NCBI RefSeq assembly: GCF_008086595.1
Contig: NZ_RXYA01000001.1
Span: 248,001-312,000, forward strand
Source: Acetobacterium paludosum
Lineage (GTDB): Bacteria > Bacillota > Clostridia > Eubacteriales > Eubacteriaceae
Direction of reading: 5' to 3'
DNA: 64,000 bases
The notes under the pieces were generated by a model. It was given only the letters and a program-made list of their open reading frames with translations. It ran no database searches and was not told the origin of the DNA. The position numbers and the translations under genes were made by a program. Positions within the stretch are counted from its first letter, which is position 1. Every line of letters starts with the position of its first letter. Of the stretch, positions 9,120-18,260 are shown piece after piece.

Positions 9120-10481
9120 ATGAGAAAAACGACATTAGTTATCGGAGCGGCTCGAAGCGGAGTCGCTGTGACGGAATTGTTGCTGGATCAGGAAGAAAGT
9201 GTGGTATTAACAGATACCCGAACGTCCGGTATTATTTTGAAAGAGTTCCCGCAAATTTTGGACTATGAAAAAAGACCTTTTTTTGAATCAATATTTGGCA
9301 TGCAACCCAGTCTGGATATTTTAAATATAATTGATGAAGTCGTGGTAAGTCCAGGTGTGCCACTGATTATTCCCATCATCAAAGCGGCCTATGAACAGGG
9401 TATCCCTGTGATTGGAGAGGTTGAAGCGGCCTATCGATTGACAAAAACGCCTTTTATTGCGATTACAGGAACGAATGGAAAAACAACCACAACTACTTTA
9501 TTAGGGGAAATATTTAAAGCGTCGGGACGCGGAACCTATGTGGTCGGAAATATTGGCGACCCAATCACAAAGTATATCGAAAGCTCAAAAGAAGCGGATG
9601 TTTTTGTGACGGAAATCAGCAGCTTTCAATTAGAAACCATTCAAACATTCCATCCCAAAGCAGCGGCGATTTTAAACTTAACGCCGGATCATCTTGATCG
9701 GCATTTGACGATGGAAAACTATGTAAAAGCCAAAGGTCGTATTTTTGAAAATCAAACCGAGGAAGACCTGCTGGTTTTGAATGCAGATGATGATCTGGTG
9801 TGTCGATTGGGAGAACAGGCGATTTCAAAAAAAGCGTATTTCAGCTATTTAAAGCCGTTGGATTACGGCGCCTGGTGCCAGGATGGGAAACTGTATGTTA
9901 ATAACGGCGAAGAAATTGTTTTTGTTTGCCGTGAAGATGAACTGGGGATTATTGGGCCGCACAATACCATGAATGCACTGGCGGCTTTGACTTTGGCATA
10001 TTTTTCAGGCGTAACGATCGATGTGATTGTTAACGTACTGAAGTCCTTTGAAGGGGTGGAACACCGGTTGGAATGGGTTGGCTGTTTTTCCGGCGTTACC
10101 TATATCAATGACTCAAAAGGGACCAATACCAATGCCACGATTACGGCATTAAACGCGGTGGAAACACCGATTATTCTGCTGGCAGGCGGTTATGATAAAA
10201 AGGAAGATTATTCAGATTTAATGGAATTAGTCGCAAAACGCGTAAAACGACTGATCGTATTGGGTGTAACAGCCAATGATTTAATAAAAGCGGCCCATCA
10301 AAAAGGATTTACAAACATTATAAAAGTTGAAAATTATGAAGAGGCGGTTGCTGTTGCAAAAGCAGAAGCAGTTGTCGGAGATACGGTATTGTTGTCTCCC
10401 GCCTGTGCAAGCTGGGATATGTTTGATAATTATGAAATCCGAGGCAAAATTTTCAAGGAATTGGTGACTAAGAATCAATAA
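9120..10481 (+). CDS. murD: UDP-N-acetylmuramoylalanine-D-glutamate ligase
   Basis: The 453-residue cytosolic Mur ligase adds D-glutamate to UDP-MurNAc-L-Ala. It has an N-terminal Rossmann-like domain (VIGAARSGVAVTELL), the ATP loop ITGTNGKTTTTTLLG (about 116-130), NLTPDHLDRH (about 190-199) and the INDSKGTNTNAT and AGGYDKKEDY blocks of the C-terminal domain. Its substrate maker MurC is not encoded in this cluster. TAGGAG precedes the ATG. Confidence 0.95.
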   Translation: MRKTTLVIGAARSGVAVTELLLDQEESVVLTDTRTSGIILKEFPQILDYEKRPFFESIFGMQPSLDILNIIDEVVVSPGVPLIIPIIKAAYEQGIPVIGEVEAAYRLTKTPFIAITGTNGKTTTTTLLGEIFKASGRGTYVVGNIGDPITKYIESSKEADVFVTEISSFQLETIQTFHPKAAAILNLTPDHLDRHLTMENYVKAKGRIFENQTEEDLLVLNADDDLVCRLGEQAISKKAYFSYLKPLDYGAWCQDGKLYVNNGEEIVFVCREDELGIIGPHNTMNALAALTLAYFSGVTIDVIVNVLKSFEGVEHRLEWVGCFSGVTYINDSKGTNTNATITALNAVETPIILLAGGYDKKEDYSDLMELVAKRVKRLIVLGVTANDLIKAAHQKGFTNIIKVENYEEAVAVAKAEAVVGDTVLLSPACASWDMFDNYEIRGKIFKELVTKNQ

Positions 10482-10499
10482 GAAATTGAGGAGCAAACC

Positions 10500-11597
10500 A
10501 TGAAGACAGGTAAAATAGATCGTCCCTTTTTGATTGCCTTGATGATAATAGCGGGAATTGGGGTAATAATGGTTTTTAGTGCCAGTATGTACTCATCAAC
10601 GATTAGCGGTGAAAAAGGGTATACCCTTTTTTTAAAACAATTATTATTTGATGTTTTGGGTGTGATTGTCATGATAATAATGAGCAAAATTGATTATCGA
10701 ACCTACAAAAGATATTATATAATGGTTATGGTAATAGCGGCCTTTCTGCTGCTGATTGTTTTAATTCCCGGTATTGGAGTGAAAGTCAATGATGCAAGAC
10801 GATGGCTTGATTTGAAATTTACAACATTTCAGCCATCAGAATTTGCAAAAGTAGCGGGAATTATATATTACAGTACGCTCATTGCCAGAAAGCCTAACGT
10901 CATCCGGGAACCGGGCCCGTTTTTTCGATACTGTATGATGCCGTTGGGTTTCATCTGTGCGATAACAGTTATCGAACCTTCTTTAAGTGCCACAATGGCC
11001 ATCGTAGTTGGCATGGGCGGGGTTTTGTATTTTTCCGGAGTTCGTTTTAAAATACTTTTACCCTATATTGGCTTCGGCCTTTTGGCTTTTATCGGTCTGA
11101 TGATTGCTGAACCATGGCGTCTTGACCGTTTTAATGTTTTTTTAGGAAAAAGCGGCTATGATTATCAGATAACCCAATCACTACTGGCTATTGGTACCGG
11201 AGGTATTTTTGGCAAGGGATTGGGTAACGGCAAACAGAAATATTCGTTTCTTCCGGAATTGCAAAATGATTTTATTTTCTCGAATATTGCTGAAGAATTT
11301 GGCTTTATCGGGTGTGTGGTTGTTTTGGGCTTATTTGCATTTGTTATTTGGCGGGGCTTCCAGATCGCTCAAAAATCACCGGATACTTTTGGATATTTAT
11401 ATACCAGTAGTGTTATGCTGTTATTGGCATTTCAGGTTTTAGTAAACATTGGCGTGGCTTCCGCAATTATTCCGGTAACGGGGATGGCGCTTCCTTTTAT
11501 GAGTGCCGGAGGATCATCGGTAATTATTCTTTTTGCAATGATGGGGCCGATATTAAATATTTCCCGGGGCGTTGATCTTAGTAAAAAAAGATTGTGA
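10500..11597 (+). CDS. ftsW: SEDS peptidoglycan glycosyltransferase FtsW/SpoVE
   Basis: The 365-residue polytopic protein (about ten membrane segments) polymerises lipid II at the septum with its class B PBP partner. SEDS hallmarks are VFSASMYSS near residue 23, ARRWLDLKFTTFQPSEFAK near 96-114 and a large extracytoplasmic loop with SLLAIGTGGIFGKGLGNGKQK (about 222-242). The C-terminal block GMALPFMSAGGSS is also present. GAGGAGCAAACC precedes the ATG. FtsW and SpoVE cannot be told apart by sequence alone; the dcw location favours FtsW. Confidence 0.92.
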   Translation: MKTGKIDRPFLIALMIIAGIGVIMVFSASMYSSTISGEKGYTLFLKQLLFDVLGVIVMIIMSKIDYRTYKRYYIMVMVIAAFLLLIVLIPGIGVKVNDARRWLDLKFTTFQPSEFAKVAGIIYYSTLIARKPNVIREPGPFFRYCMMPLGFICAITVIEPSLSATMAIVVGMGGVLYFSGVRFKILLPYIGFGLLAFIGLMIAEPWRLDRFNVFLGKSGYDYQITQSLLAIGTGGIFGKGLGNGKQKYSFLPELQNDFIFSNIAEEFGFIGCVVVLGLFAFVIWRGFQIAQKSPDTFGYLYTSSVMLLLAFQVLVNIGVASAIIPVTGMALPFMSAGGSSVIILFAMMGPILNISRGVDLSKKRL

Positions 11598-11605
11598 GGT
11601 AGACT

Positions 11606-12712
11606 ATGAAAGTACTCATTGCAGCGGGAGGGACTGGAGGTCATATTTATCCGGGACTTGCAATTGCTGAAAAAATAAAAAAAGAAAACCCGAATGCTGA
11701 GATCATCTTCATCGGTTCGAAAGTGGGAATGGAGAAAAATATTATTCCGCAATTAGGGTATCCGATTGAGTATATCAGAGTAAGAGGCTTTGAACGGCAG
11801 CTTTCATTGGAAACACTGGCAGCAGTTAAAGGGATTTTTGATGGAATGAGAGATGCAAAAAAAGTATTGGCTCGCCACCAACCTGATTTAGTCATTGGCA
11901 CCGGCGGGTTTACGGCTGGTCCGCTGCTCTTATTAGCCAGTCGGCTAAAAATTCCCACAATGATTCATGAACAAAATGCTTTTCCTGGAAAAACAAACCG
12001 TATGTTAGGGAAAAAAGTGGACCGTATTGCGATCAGCTTTAAAGAAGCGGAACAGTATTTTCCAGCTGGAAAAACATTTTTAGCAGGAAATCCGGTCCGT
12101 TCCGAATACCAATCGATAAATAAACAGAAATCACGAAAAATTCTTAATCTTCTGGATTCACAGAAAATGATATTGATTATGGGTGGGAGTCAGGGCGCAG
12201 GATCCATTAATCAAGGGGCTTTAGCACTGATGGCGGATTACAAGAATCGGAATGATCGGGTGATTTATCATTTAACGGGAAAAGGACAATATAACAAGAT
12301 TAAGGAAGCGATGTGCAAACAAGGTTTGGAAACATCCAAAAATATTTTTGCAGAGGCCTATAGCAATGAAGTCTATCAGCTTTTAGGGGCGGCGGATCTG
12401 GTCATCAGCCGTTCTGGAGCCATGTCTGTGGCTGAAATTGAAGCGGTGGGAGTACCATCAATTTTAGTACCCTATCCGATGGCGGCGGGAAATCATCAAG
12501 ATTTTAATGCTCGAGTTATTACGGATCAGGGTGGTGGAATTTTAATTGAAGATAATGCTTTGACCGGAGAATATTTAGCAGAAATTACGGAGTTGCTCTT
12601 AAATGATGAACCGCGGCTAAAAAGGATGTCGGAAATTACCAAAGAATTAAGCATTCTTGATGCTGGAGATCGGATTTATAGTGAAATAAATAAGCTCATG
12701 GAGAATTTATGA
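11606..12712 (+). CDS. murG: UDP-GlcNAc:lipid I N-acetylglucosaminyltransferase
   Basis: The 368-residue GT-B fold enzyme converts lipid I to lipid II at the inner membrane face. The N-terminal IAAGGTGGHIYPGLAIA glycine loop, TGGFTAGPLLLLA, HEQNAFPGKTNR and GGSQGAGSINQ motifs are clear, as is the C-terminal SRSGAMSVAEIEAVGVPSIL donor-binding block. It overlaps ftsQ by four bases (ATGA). Confidence 0.96.
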   Translation: MKVLIAAGGTGGHIYPGLAIAEKIKKENPNAEIIFIGSKVGMEKNIIPQLGYPIEYIRVRGFERQLSLETLAAVKGIFDGMRDAKKVLARHQPDLVIGTGGFTAGPLLLLASRLKIPTMIHEQNAFPGKTNRMLGKKVDRIAISFKEAEQYFPAGKTFLAGNPVRSEYQSINKQKSRKILNLLDSQKMILIMGGSQGAGSINQGALALMADYKNRNDRVIYHLTGKGQYNKIKEAMCKQGLETSKNIFAEAYSNEVYQLLGAADLVISRSGAMSVAEIEAVGVPSILVPYPMAAGNHQDFNARVITDQGGGILIEDNALTGEYLAEITELLLNDEPRLKRMSEITKELSILDAGDRIYSEINKLMENL

Positions 12713-13542
12713 AACGATCTAAAAAAGAAAAAGTCAAAGAAAAACCGCAACTTTATGAGTTGTCTAAAGAAGAGCTGCGTGAGCAGCGACGACAACAACG
12801 TAAAATAAAAAAGCGCAAGAGAATCATAAAAAGCCTAATTGTGATTCTTGTTATCCTGGGCATCATTGGCGGGTTAAGTTTTGCATCTTATGAAGCTGTG
12901 AAACAAGGCTTTTTTAACGTGTCAGAAATAGAAGTGGTTGGAAATGAAATCGTGGATGATCAGACGGTCATTGATGCATCAGGAATTCAAATTGGGGAAA
13001 GTATATTTTTTGTTGATATTAATAAAGCGAATTATAGTATAAGTTCATTACTGAACCTGGATGATTTAGTCATTTCGAAAGTGATGCCTAATAAAATTTT
13101 GATCAGCCTGAAAGAATCAACGCCAATTTGTGCGGTCAACGATGGCAATAACGTTTTTTATCTTACCCGAGATAAAAAATTAATCGAAAACAGTGGATAT
13201 CTAAGAAAAACAGATATTCCGCTGGTCTTTGGGTGCGAGAGCGTTAATGCGCCGGGAATCGGGCAAAAAGTTGTAATTGAACCCTTTTGGCGTTTTGATA
13301 CGGTTATGAATGTATTAATCGACTTAAAGGATAGCGGCTATTTAGAAAAAATTTCAGAAGTGCGGATGACGGATAATAATACCTACGAGATCGTGACAAA
13401 GAATGGGACTATTTTCAGTTTTTGGGATTATAATAATTATTCGGAAAATGAAAACTATATTTTAAATAATCTGGCTGAAAACACAAGCAATATGCTTATT
13501 AATTTGACGGTTGGAACAAAGCCAGTGATAAAAGCAAGGTAG
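12709..13542 (+). CDS. ftsQ: Cell division protein FtsQ/DivIB
   Basis: The 277-residue single-pass protein has a very basic cytoplasmic N terminus (residues 1-41), one membrane segment (about 42-63) and a POTRA domain starting at FNVSEIEVVGNEIVDDQ (about 72-88). The FtsQ beta domain follows. It bridges FtsL/DivIC and the septal synthases. It overlaps murG by four bases and is the last gene before a 282-base gap. ftsA, which often lies between ftsQ and ftsZ, is not present. Confidence 0.9.
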   Translation: MKRSKKEKVKEKPQLYELSKEELREQRRQQRKIKKRKRIIKSLIVILVILGIIGGLSFASYEAVKQGFFNVSEIEVVGNEIVDDQTVIDASGIQIGESIFFVDINKANYSISSLLNLDDLVISKVMPNKILISLKESTPICAVNDGNNVFYLTRDKKLIENSGYLRKTDIPLVFGCESVNAPGIGQKVVIEPFWRFDTVMNVLIDLKDSGYLEKISEVRMTDNNTYEIVTKNGTIFSFWDYNNYSENENYILNNLAENTSNMLINLTVGTKPVIKAR

Positions 13543-13691
13543 AATTCAGTTTGTCATTCGGCGTAAAGTGACCGGACGATTGGTGAGTAAATAAAAAATA
13601 CTGAACGATATTTTGCTTAATTTATGATTCAATAGTTGAAAAATTTACGAATTCAGGTTAATATAAAGAAGTGAAGATTTTTTTACTTGAA

Positions 13692-13719
13692 TTTCAAGGA
13701 AAGATCAATTTGATATTAT
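13692..13719 (+). promoter_or_regulatory. Probable ftsZ promoter
   Basis: TTTCAA (13692-13697) and an extended -10 TGATATTAT (13711-13719) are separated by 16 bases, about 105 bases before ftsZ. A second, weaker pair may lie near 13636-13663. The 282-base gap is AT-rich and holds no open frame of note. Confidence 0.4.
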
Positions 13720-13824
13720 GAAAAAACAACCAAAGCTTTCAAGAGAGTTTTGAGAAAAAGAAATACAAAATTTTTGAAATAAAAAGTGTTATGAGAAAGC
13801 TGTTTAGTCAGAGGAGGAAAAAAA

Positions 13825-14883
13825 GTGTTTGAATTAGATGGGAATTACGATAATTTCGCAAAAATCCGTGTTGTAGGTGTTGGTGGTGGTGGAAACAACG
13901 CCATTAATCGCATGATTGAAGCAGGTATGAAGGGTGTTGATTTTATTGCAATCAATACAGACAAACAGGCTCTTGCTTTAGCTTTATCTGAAAAAAAACT
14001 TCAGATAGGAGAAAAACTGACTCAGGGACTTGGTTCAGGCGGAAATCCTGAGATTGGTCAAAAAGCTGCTGAAGAAAGCAAAGATGCAATTGCAGATATG
14101 ATAAAGGACACCGATCTTTTGTTTCTGACAGCAGGCATGGGCGGAGGAACAGGCTCGGGAGCAGCACCGATTATTGCAAAAATTGCTAAAGATATGGATA
14201 TTTTAACAATTGGTGTTGTCACAAAACCTTTTTCTTTTGAAGGCCGTGTGCGTATGCGTAATGCTCAAATTGCCAGTGAGTTTCTGCAGGAAAACGTCGA
14301 CTCATTAGTGACAATTCCGAATGATCGACTTTTAAGAATGGCAGATAAATCTACATCTCTTAAGGATGCCTTTAAATTGGCTGATGATGTGCTCCTGCAA
14401 GGGGTTAAAAGCATCTCAGACCTCATCTCAATGCCAGGCCTTATCAGTTTAGACTTTGCAGATGTAAAAACGATTATGAAGGACACCGGACTTGCACACA
14501 TGGGTGTAGGTCGTGCATCAGGAGATAATCGTGCCGAGGAAGCCGCTAAACAGGCGATTCTCAGTCCTTTGCTGGAAACACAAATTGATGGCGCAACCGG
14601 CGTGCTGCTTAATATTACGGCCGGTGAAGACTTGTCCTTATTTGAAGTTGATCGTGCCGCAAGCATAGCCAGAGAAGCATCTGATCCAGATGCCAACGTT
14701 ATTTTTGGTGCAACCATTGATGAATCATTAGGTGATGAAATTCAAATTACTGTCATTGCAACTGGTTTCCTTTCCGGAGAAGAAAAAGATAAAAAAGCTG
14801 CGATTAAAAAGGTTGTTAAGAGTGCTAACACGAGCAATGCAGGCGAATTTTCAATTCCAGATTTTTTAACACATGAAGACTAA
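13825..14883 (+). CDS. ftsZ: Cell division GTPase FtsZ
   Basis: The 352-residue tubulin-like GTPase forms the Z ring. [14 protein letters not shown] (about 11-24), [12 protein letters not shown] (about 104-115, tubulin signature) and the T7 loop [17 protein letters not shown] are intact. The start is GTG behind AGAGGAGG. The tail after the GTPase core is short, ending [11 protein letters not shown], so the linker is brief and the C-terminal peptide is acidic rather than basic. No ftsA is nearby; another anchor such as SepF would have to act. Confidence 0.97.
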   Translation: MFELDGNYDNFAKIRVVGVGGGGNNAINRMIEAGMKGVDFIAINTDKQALALALSEKKLQIGEKLTQGLGSGGNPEIGQKAAEESKDAIADMIKDTDLLFLTAGMGGGTGSGAAPIIAKIAKDMDILTIGVVTKPFSFEGRVRMRNAQIASEFLQENVDSLVTIPNDRLLRMADKSTSLKDAFKLADDVLLQGVKSISDLISMPGLISLDFADVKTIMKDTGLAHMGVGRASGDNRAEEAAKQAILSPLLETQIDGATGVLLNITAGEDLSLFEVDRAASIAREASDPDANVIFGATIDESLGDEIQITVIATGFLSGEEKDKKAAIKKVVKSANTSNAGEFSIPDFLTHED

Positions 14884-14889
14884 TTAAAG

Positions 14890-15363
14890 ATGAAGTGTCC
14901 TTATTGTGCATTTGATGAAAGTCGGGTTGTTGACTCTCGTCCCTGTGAAGAAGGTACCATGATCCGGAGACGCCGGGAGTGTACCAAATGCAATAAGCGT
15001 TTTACAACTTACGAACGGGTTGAAAACATCCCACTTATTGTAGTAAAAAAGGGCGGTCAGCGAACCCCATTTGACAAAAATAAAATATTCAACGGAATGA
15101 TTAAAGCTTGCGAAAAACGTCCAGTACCCATTGATGCGATTAAAGAAGTTGTGGATGATCTTGAACGAAGCTTCTATCAAAGCGAAATGAAAGAAATCCC
15201 ATCATCACTGATTGGTGAACAGGTAATGGCAGCATTGAAAACTCTGGATGAGGTGGCTTATGTTCGATTTGCCTCAGTTTATCGCCAATTTAAAGATGTG
15301 ACTTCGTTTCGTGATGAATTAGAGCGGTTGATTTCAGAAAAAAAAACCGAGGAAAATTCATGA
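14890..15363 (+). CDS. nrdR: Transcriptional repressor NrdR
   Basis: The 157-residue nucleotide-sensing repressor of ribonucleotide reductase genes has a zinc ribbon (CPYC at 3-6 and CTKC at 31-34, with RRRRECTKC) followed by an ATP-cone domain (from about residue 48, [16 protein letters not shown]). It senses dATP/ATP. It follows ftsZ by six bases with a weak ribosome binding site. In many Clostridia nrdR follows ftsZ and sporulation sigma genes; here those sigma genes are absent from the interval. Its own stop overlaps the NUDIX start by four bases. Confidence 0.95.
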   Translation: MKCPYCAFDESRVVDSRPCEEGTMIRRRRECTKCNKRFTTYERVENIPLIVVKKGGQRTPFDKNKIFNGMIKACEKRPVPIDAIKEVVDDLERSFYQSEMKEIPSSLIGEQVMAALKTLDEVAYVRFASVYRQFKDVTSFRDELERLISEKKTEENS

Positions 15364-15911
15364 AACAATATGAAAAAACGATAAAAACAGAAGAGATATA
15401 CAATGGAAAAATCGTAAAACTTCGGGTTGATGATGTTGAACTTCCCGATGGCACTTTTTCAAAGCGGGAGATCGTCACCCATCAAGGGGCGGTTGCTGTT
15501 TTAGCGGTAAAAAATGGGCAGATGATTTTTGTGAAGCAATATCGGATTGCCAGTCAACGACTGCTTACAGAGATTCCGGCCGGACTTTTAGAGTCGGGAG
15601 AAACCCCTGAGGAAGCGGCCATTCGGGAATGCCGTGAGGAAATTGGATATCGACCGATTGACTTATTTAAGCTGGGAGAGTTTATCCCGACTCCGGGATA
15701 CTGTTCGGAGAAGATTACTCTTTTTTGTGCGACAGATTTTTCCTGGGATCCCTTGGAAGAAGATAATGATGAATTTATCAGTGTGATTAAAATTCCTTTG
15801 CGTACGGCAAGAGCTCTTTTTATTAACGGAAAATTTATTGATGGAAAAACGGTGGCAGCTTTAGGTTATTATTTTACTATCACTACCAGAGGTTTTTGTA
15901 AGAATAAATAA
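15360..15911 (+). CDS. NUDIX hydrolase, ADP-ribose pyrophosphatase type
   Basis: The 183-residue protein carries a full NUDIX box near residues 80-102 ([23 protein letters not shown]), with the metal-binding REC-REE core. The N-terminal [23 protein letters not shown] is typical of the ADP-ribose pyrophosphatase (NudF-like) group, which hydrolyses ADP-ribose to AMP and ribose 5-phosphate. It overlaps nrdR by four bases (ATGA). A hairpin follows its stop. Confidence 0.88.
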   Translation: MKQYEKTIKTEEIYNGKIVKLRVDDVELPDGTFSKREIVTHQGAVAVLAVKNGQMIFVKQYRIASQRLLTEIPAGLLESGETPEEAAIRECREEIGYRPIDLFKLGEFIPTPGYCSEKITLFCATDFSWDPLEEDNDEFISVIKIPLRTARALFINGKFIDGKTVAALGYYFTITTRGFCKNK

Positions 15912-15922
15912 TGTTCAATGAG

Positions 15923-15972
15923 AATAGATGGTTTATTTCGATGCAGGGCATTAGAATAAATCATCTATTTTA
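15923..15972 (+). terminator. Hairpin terminator after the NUDIX gene
   Basis: AATAGATGGTTTATT pairs with AATAAATCATCTATT (one G-U pair) across a loop of about 18 bases, followed by TTTATATT. It ends the ftsZ-nrdR-NUDIX transcript. Confidence 0.55.
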
Positions 15973-16008
15973 TATTACAATGTGAAAGTTTAAAAAAAGG
16001 AGATCGTA

Positions 16009-16239
16009 ATGGAAAAGAATGATATAGCTTTTGGGCATGATACGGTAAAGTATGTGAATTCCATTGGAGCAGAAGGTTTGCAAACAGGTGCCGATAATGA
16101 TTTAATAGTCAGAAAAAGCAATCGTTTGCTTCGATCAACAGTAGGAATATCAAAGGGAAAGGCTTCGGAAATTTCGGATCAATGTGAAAGCTTACAAAGT
16201 TTAAATGAAACAAAGCCGAATTTTGGGGTGGCTAAATAA
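16009..16239 (+). CDS. Small hypothetical protein (76 aa)
   Basis: I do not recognise this 76-residue protein. It begins MEKNDIAFGHDTVKYV, is hydrophilic, has one cysteine (in SDQCESLQ) and shows no signal peptide or membrane segment. Reality is supported by an excellent ribosome binding site (AAAAAAGGAGATCGTA) and by a one-base overlap (TAATG) with the downstream site-2 protease gene, implying translational coupling. It could be a substrate, partner or regulator of that protease, but this is speculation from position only. Confidence 0.7.
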   Translation: MEKNDIAFGHDTVKYVNSIGAEGLQTGADNDLIVRKSNRLLRSTVGISKGKASEISDQCESLQSLNETKPNFGVAK

Positions 16240-16880
16240 TGTTTAATTTTTCAGCTGATTATTTTTACAGCTTATTGCTGAGCCTGCCAGGAATTCTGAT
16301 TGCCATCAGTTTTCATGAAATGGCACATGCTTATGCTGCGGACACAATGGGAGATCCAACTCCCAAAAATGCCGGGCGTTTGACGATCAATCCATTAAAA
16401 CATATTGATCCTTTAGGCTTTATTTCGATGTTGTTGTTTCGGTTCGGTTGGGCAAAACCGGTTCCGGTGAATCCCAATAATTTTAAAGATCGAAAAAAGG
16501 GAATGATCGCCGTTGCATTATCCGGAGTGCTCACCAATTTACTCCTTGCTTTTTTAGGAATGGCAGCTTATTTAGCAGTCATTCCGCTGAACAATGAGAT
16601 ATTAATGACCATTTTGCAGTATATTTATATTTATAATATTGTTTTTGCCGTGTTTAATATTATTCCTATTCCGCCACTGGATGGGTCGCAAATACTGGTA
16701 CTTTTTTTGCCGCCTAAAGCATTGATGACCTATTATAAATATCAACGGTATGGGATGATCGTGATTTTTGCTTTGGCGATAACCGGCTTGCTGGGAATCA
16801 TCATCAATCCGGCTATTAATGGTATTGTGAGTCTGTTTTCAGCAATACTGCTGCCGATTTTCAATCTATTCTGGTCTTGA
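16239..16880 (+). CDS. Site-2 protease family (M50) membrane metallopeptidase
   Basis: The 213-residue polytopic protein has the zinc motif HEMAH (about residues 27-31) inside the first membrane segment and the second-site motif NIIPIPPLDGSQ (about 139-150). This compact, PDZ-free form is the SpoIVFB/YwhC-like M50B group, which cuts membrane-embedded substrates. The gene commonly precedes scpA-scpB in Firmicutes, as here. It overlaps the 76-residue gene upstream and scpA downstream. The substrate is unknown. Confidence 0.9.
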   Translation: MFNFSADYFYSLLLSLPGILIAISFHEMAHAYAADTMGDPTPKNAGRLTINPLKHIDPLGFISMLLFRFGWAKPVPVNPNNFKDRKKGMIAVALSGVLTNLLLAFLGMAAYLAVIPLNNEILMTILQYIYIYNIVFAVFNIIPIPPLDGSQILVLFLPPKALMTYYKYQRYGMIVIFALAITGLLGIIINPAINGIVSLFSAILLPIFNLFWS

Positions 16881-17617
16881 AAATGGGATATGCTGTTAGT
16901 TTAGAGGGCTTTGAAGGTCCTCTGGATTTATTAATCCATTTGATTCAAAAAAATAAAATTGATATTTATGATATTCCCATCGCGGCGATTACGAATCAGT
17001 ATCTAGCACAAATTAAAACCTGGCAGGATATGGATATGGATGTAGCCAGTGACTTTATTGTTATGGCGGCTCGTCTTTTGGAGATTAAAGCCAGAGCACT
17101 GTTGCCTAAAAGAGAGGATCAAACAGAAGCTGAAGAGGATATTCAGGCCAAGCTGGTCCGTCAGTTGATCGAATACAAAATCTTCAAAGAGATCAGTGCC
17201 TATTTCCAGACCCGAGAAAAACAAGAACTGGGTGCTATTTACCGAGATCCGGAGTACATTCCTCAGAACGAAGAAGAAGCGCCTTTAGAGATTGATCCGG
17301 TTGCTTTGGAACAATGTTTTAAACGCCTGTTATTTCAGCAGGAAGAAGAACTTGAAGCCATAGCACCGCCACAAAAGATTATCAGGGAACTTTTTAGTAT
17401 TGAAGAAAAAATTGCCGAAATAACTGATGCTCTCATTCGCGCCGGCGAAGCCGGGGTTAGTTTTTCTGAATTGCTGCATCCCGATATTTCAAGGGAAGAG
17501 GTTGTTGTGACTTTGCTTTCTCTATTGGAAATGGTTAAAACCAGTGGTTTACGTCTTGTTCAAAATCGGGTATTTATCGATTTTCATATTGAAAAGGAGG
17601 TGGAAAATCATGGATAG
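16877..17617 (+). CDS. scpA: Segregation and condensation protein A
   Basis: The 246-residue kleisin of the SMC-ScpAB condensin has the N-terminal FEGPLDLLIHLIQKNKIDIYDIPI block (about 10-33). The conserved MAARLLEIKARALLP (about 67-81) and a C-terminal winged-helix segment that contacts the SMC head are also present. The start is TTG at 16877 (four-base overlap with the protease gene) or ATG at 16883; the protein differs by two residues. It overlaps scpB by eight bases. Confidence 0.95.
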   Translation: MKMGYAVSLEGFEGPLDLLIHLIQKNKIDIYDIPIAAITNQYLAQIKTWQDMDMDVASDFIVMAARLLEIKARALLPKREDQTEAEEDIQAKLVRQLIEYKIFKEISAYFQTREKQELGAIYRDPEYIPQNEEEAPLEIDPVALEQCFKRLLFQQEEELEAIAPPQKIIRELFSIEEKIAEITDALIRAGEAGVSFSELLHPDISREEVVVTLLSLLEMVKTSGLRLVQNRVFIDFHIEKEVENHG

Positions 17618-18260
17618 TGATATGCTTGCAGGTGTGATTGAAGGGGTCCTTTTTGGTGCCGGAGAAAAGATTTCGTTAAGCGAATTATGTCGGTCTTTGG
17701 ATAAAGCTGCAGCCGAAGTCCGCTTTGCAATTGAAATTCTAAAACAGGATTATCAGTCGAAGGCAAGGGGAATAAGAATTGTTCAAGTCAAAGATACCTA
17801 TCAACTTTCCACTAAACCCGAATATTATGGCTATATCAAAGAAATCACAAAGCATCAGGAAAAAACAGGTTTATCTCGAGCGGCATTGGAAACTTTGGCC
17901 ATTATTGCCTACCGGCAACCGGTTACCCGGGTTGCCATTGATGACTTGCGTGGCGTGAGTTCAAGCAGTGCAATTCAACGGTTGCTGGATCGGGGACTTA
18001 TCTGTGATGGTGGACGTCTTGAAGCTCCAGGACGGCCAATTCTTTATAAAACCACGAATGAGTTTTTACAATCCATGGGATTTACAAATCTTAAGGAAAT
18101 GCCCGAGTATGAAGTGTTTTCGCAGGGAAAACAAGAATCATTTAATTTGGAAATGATAAAAAACGAGTCTGAAAAAGAAGCAATCGCACATGAAGAAATG
18201 CTGTCAGGATTATTAGAAAAATCCATTGCCGAAGATCAGCCAGTAGAGGTGGCACAATGA
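17610..18260 (+). CDS. scpB: Segregation and condensation protein B
   Basis: The 216-residue protein has the tandem winged helices of ScpB, with ETLAIIAYRQPVTR and the IDDLRGVSSSSAIQRLLDRGLI block. It dimerises and binds ScpA in the SMC complex. I place the start at ATG 17610, behind AAAAGGAGGTGG, rather than at an in-frame ATG 66 bases upstream whose extra residues do not resemble ScpB. It overlaps scpA by eight bases and rluB by four. Confidence 0.95.
   Translation: MDSDMLAGVIEGVLFGAGEKISLSELCRSLDKAAAEVRFAIEILKQDYQSKARGIRIVQVKDTYQLSTKPEYYGYIKEITKHQEKTGLSRAALETLAIIAYRQPVTRVAIDDLRGVSSSSAIQRLLDRGLICDGGRLEAPGRPILYKTTNEFLQSMGFTNLKEMPEYEVFSQGKQESFNLEMIKNESEKEAIAHEEMLSGLLEKSIAEDQPVEVAQ

Noticed and set aside
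17544-17609. Longer N terminus for ScpB
   Set aside because: The upstream ATG lies inside scpA, lacks a ribosome binding site and adds residues unlike ScpB; ATG 17610 has an excellent site.
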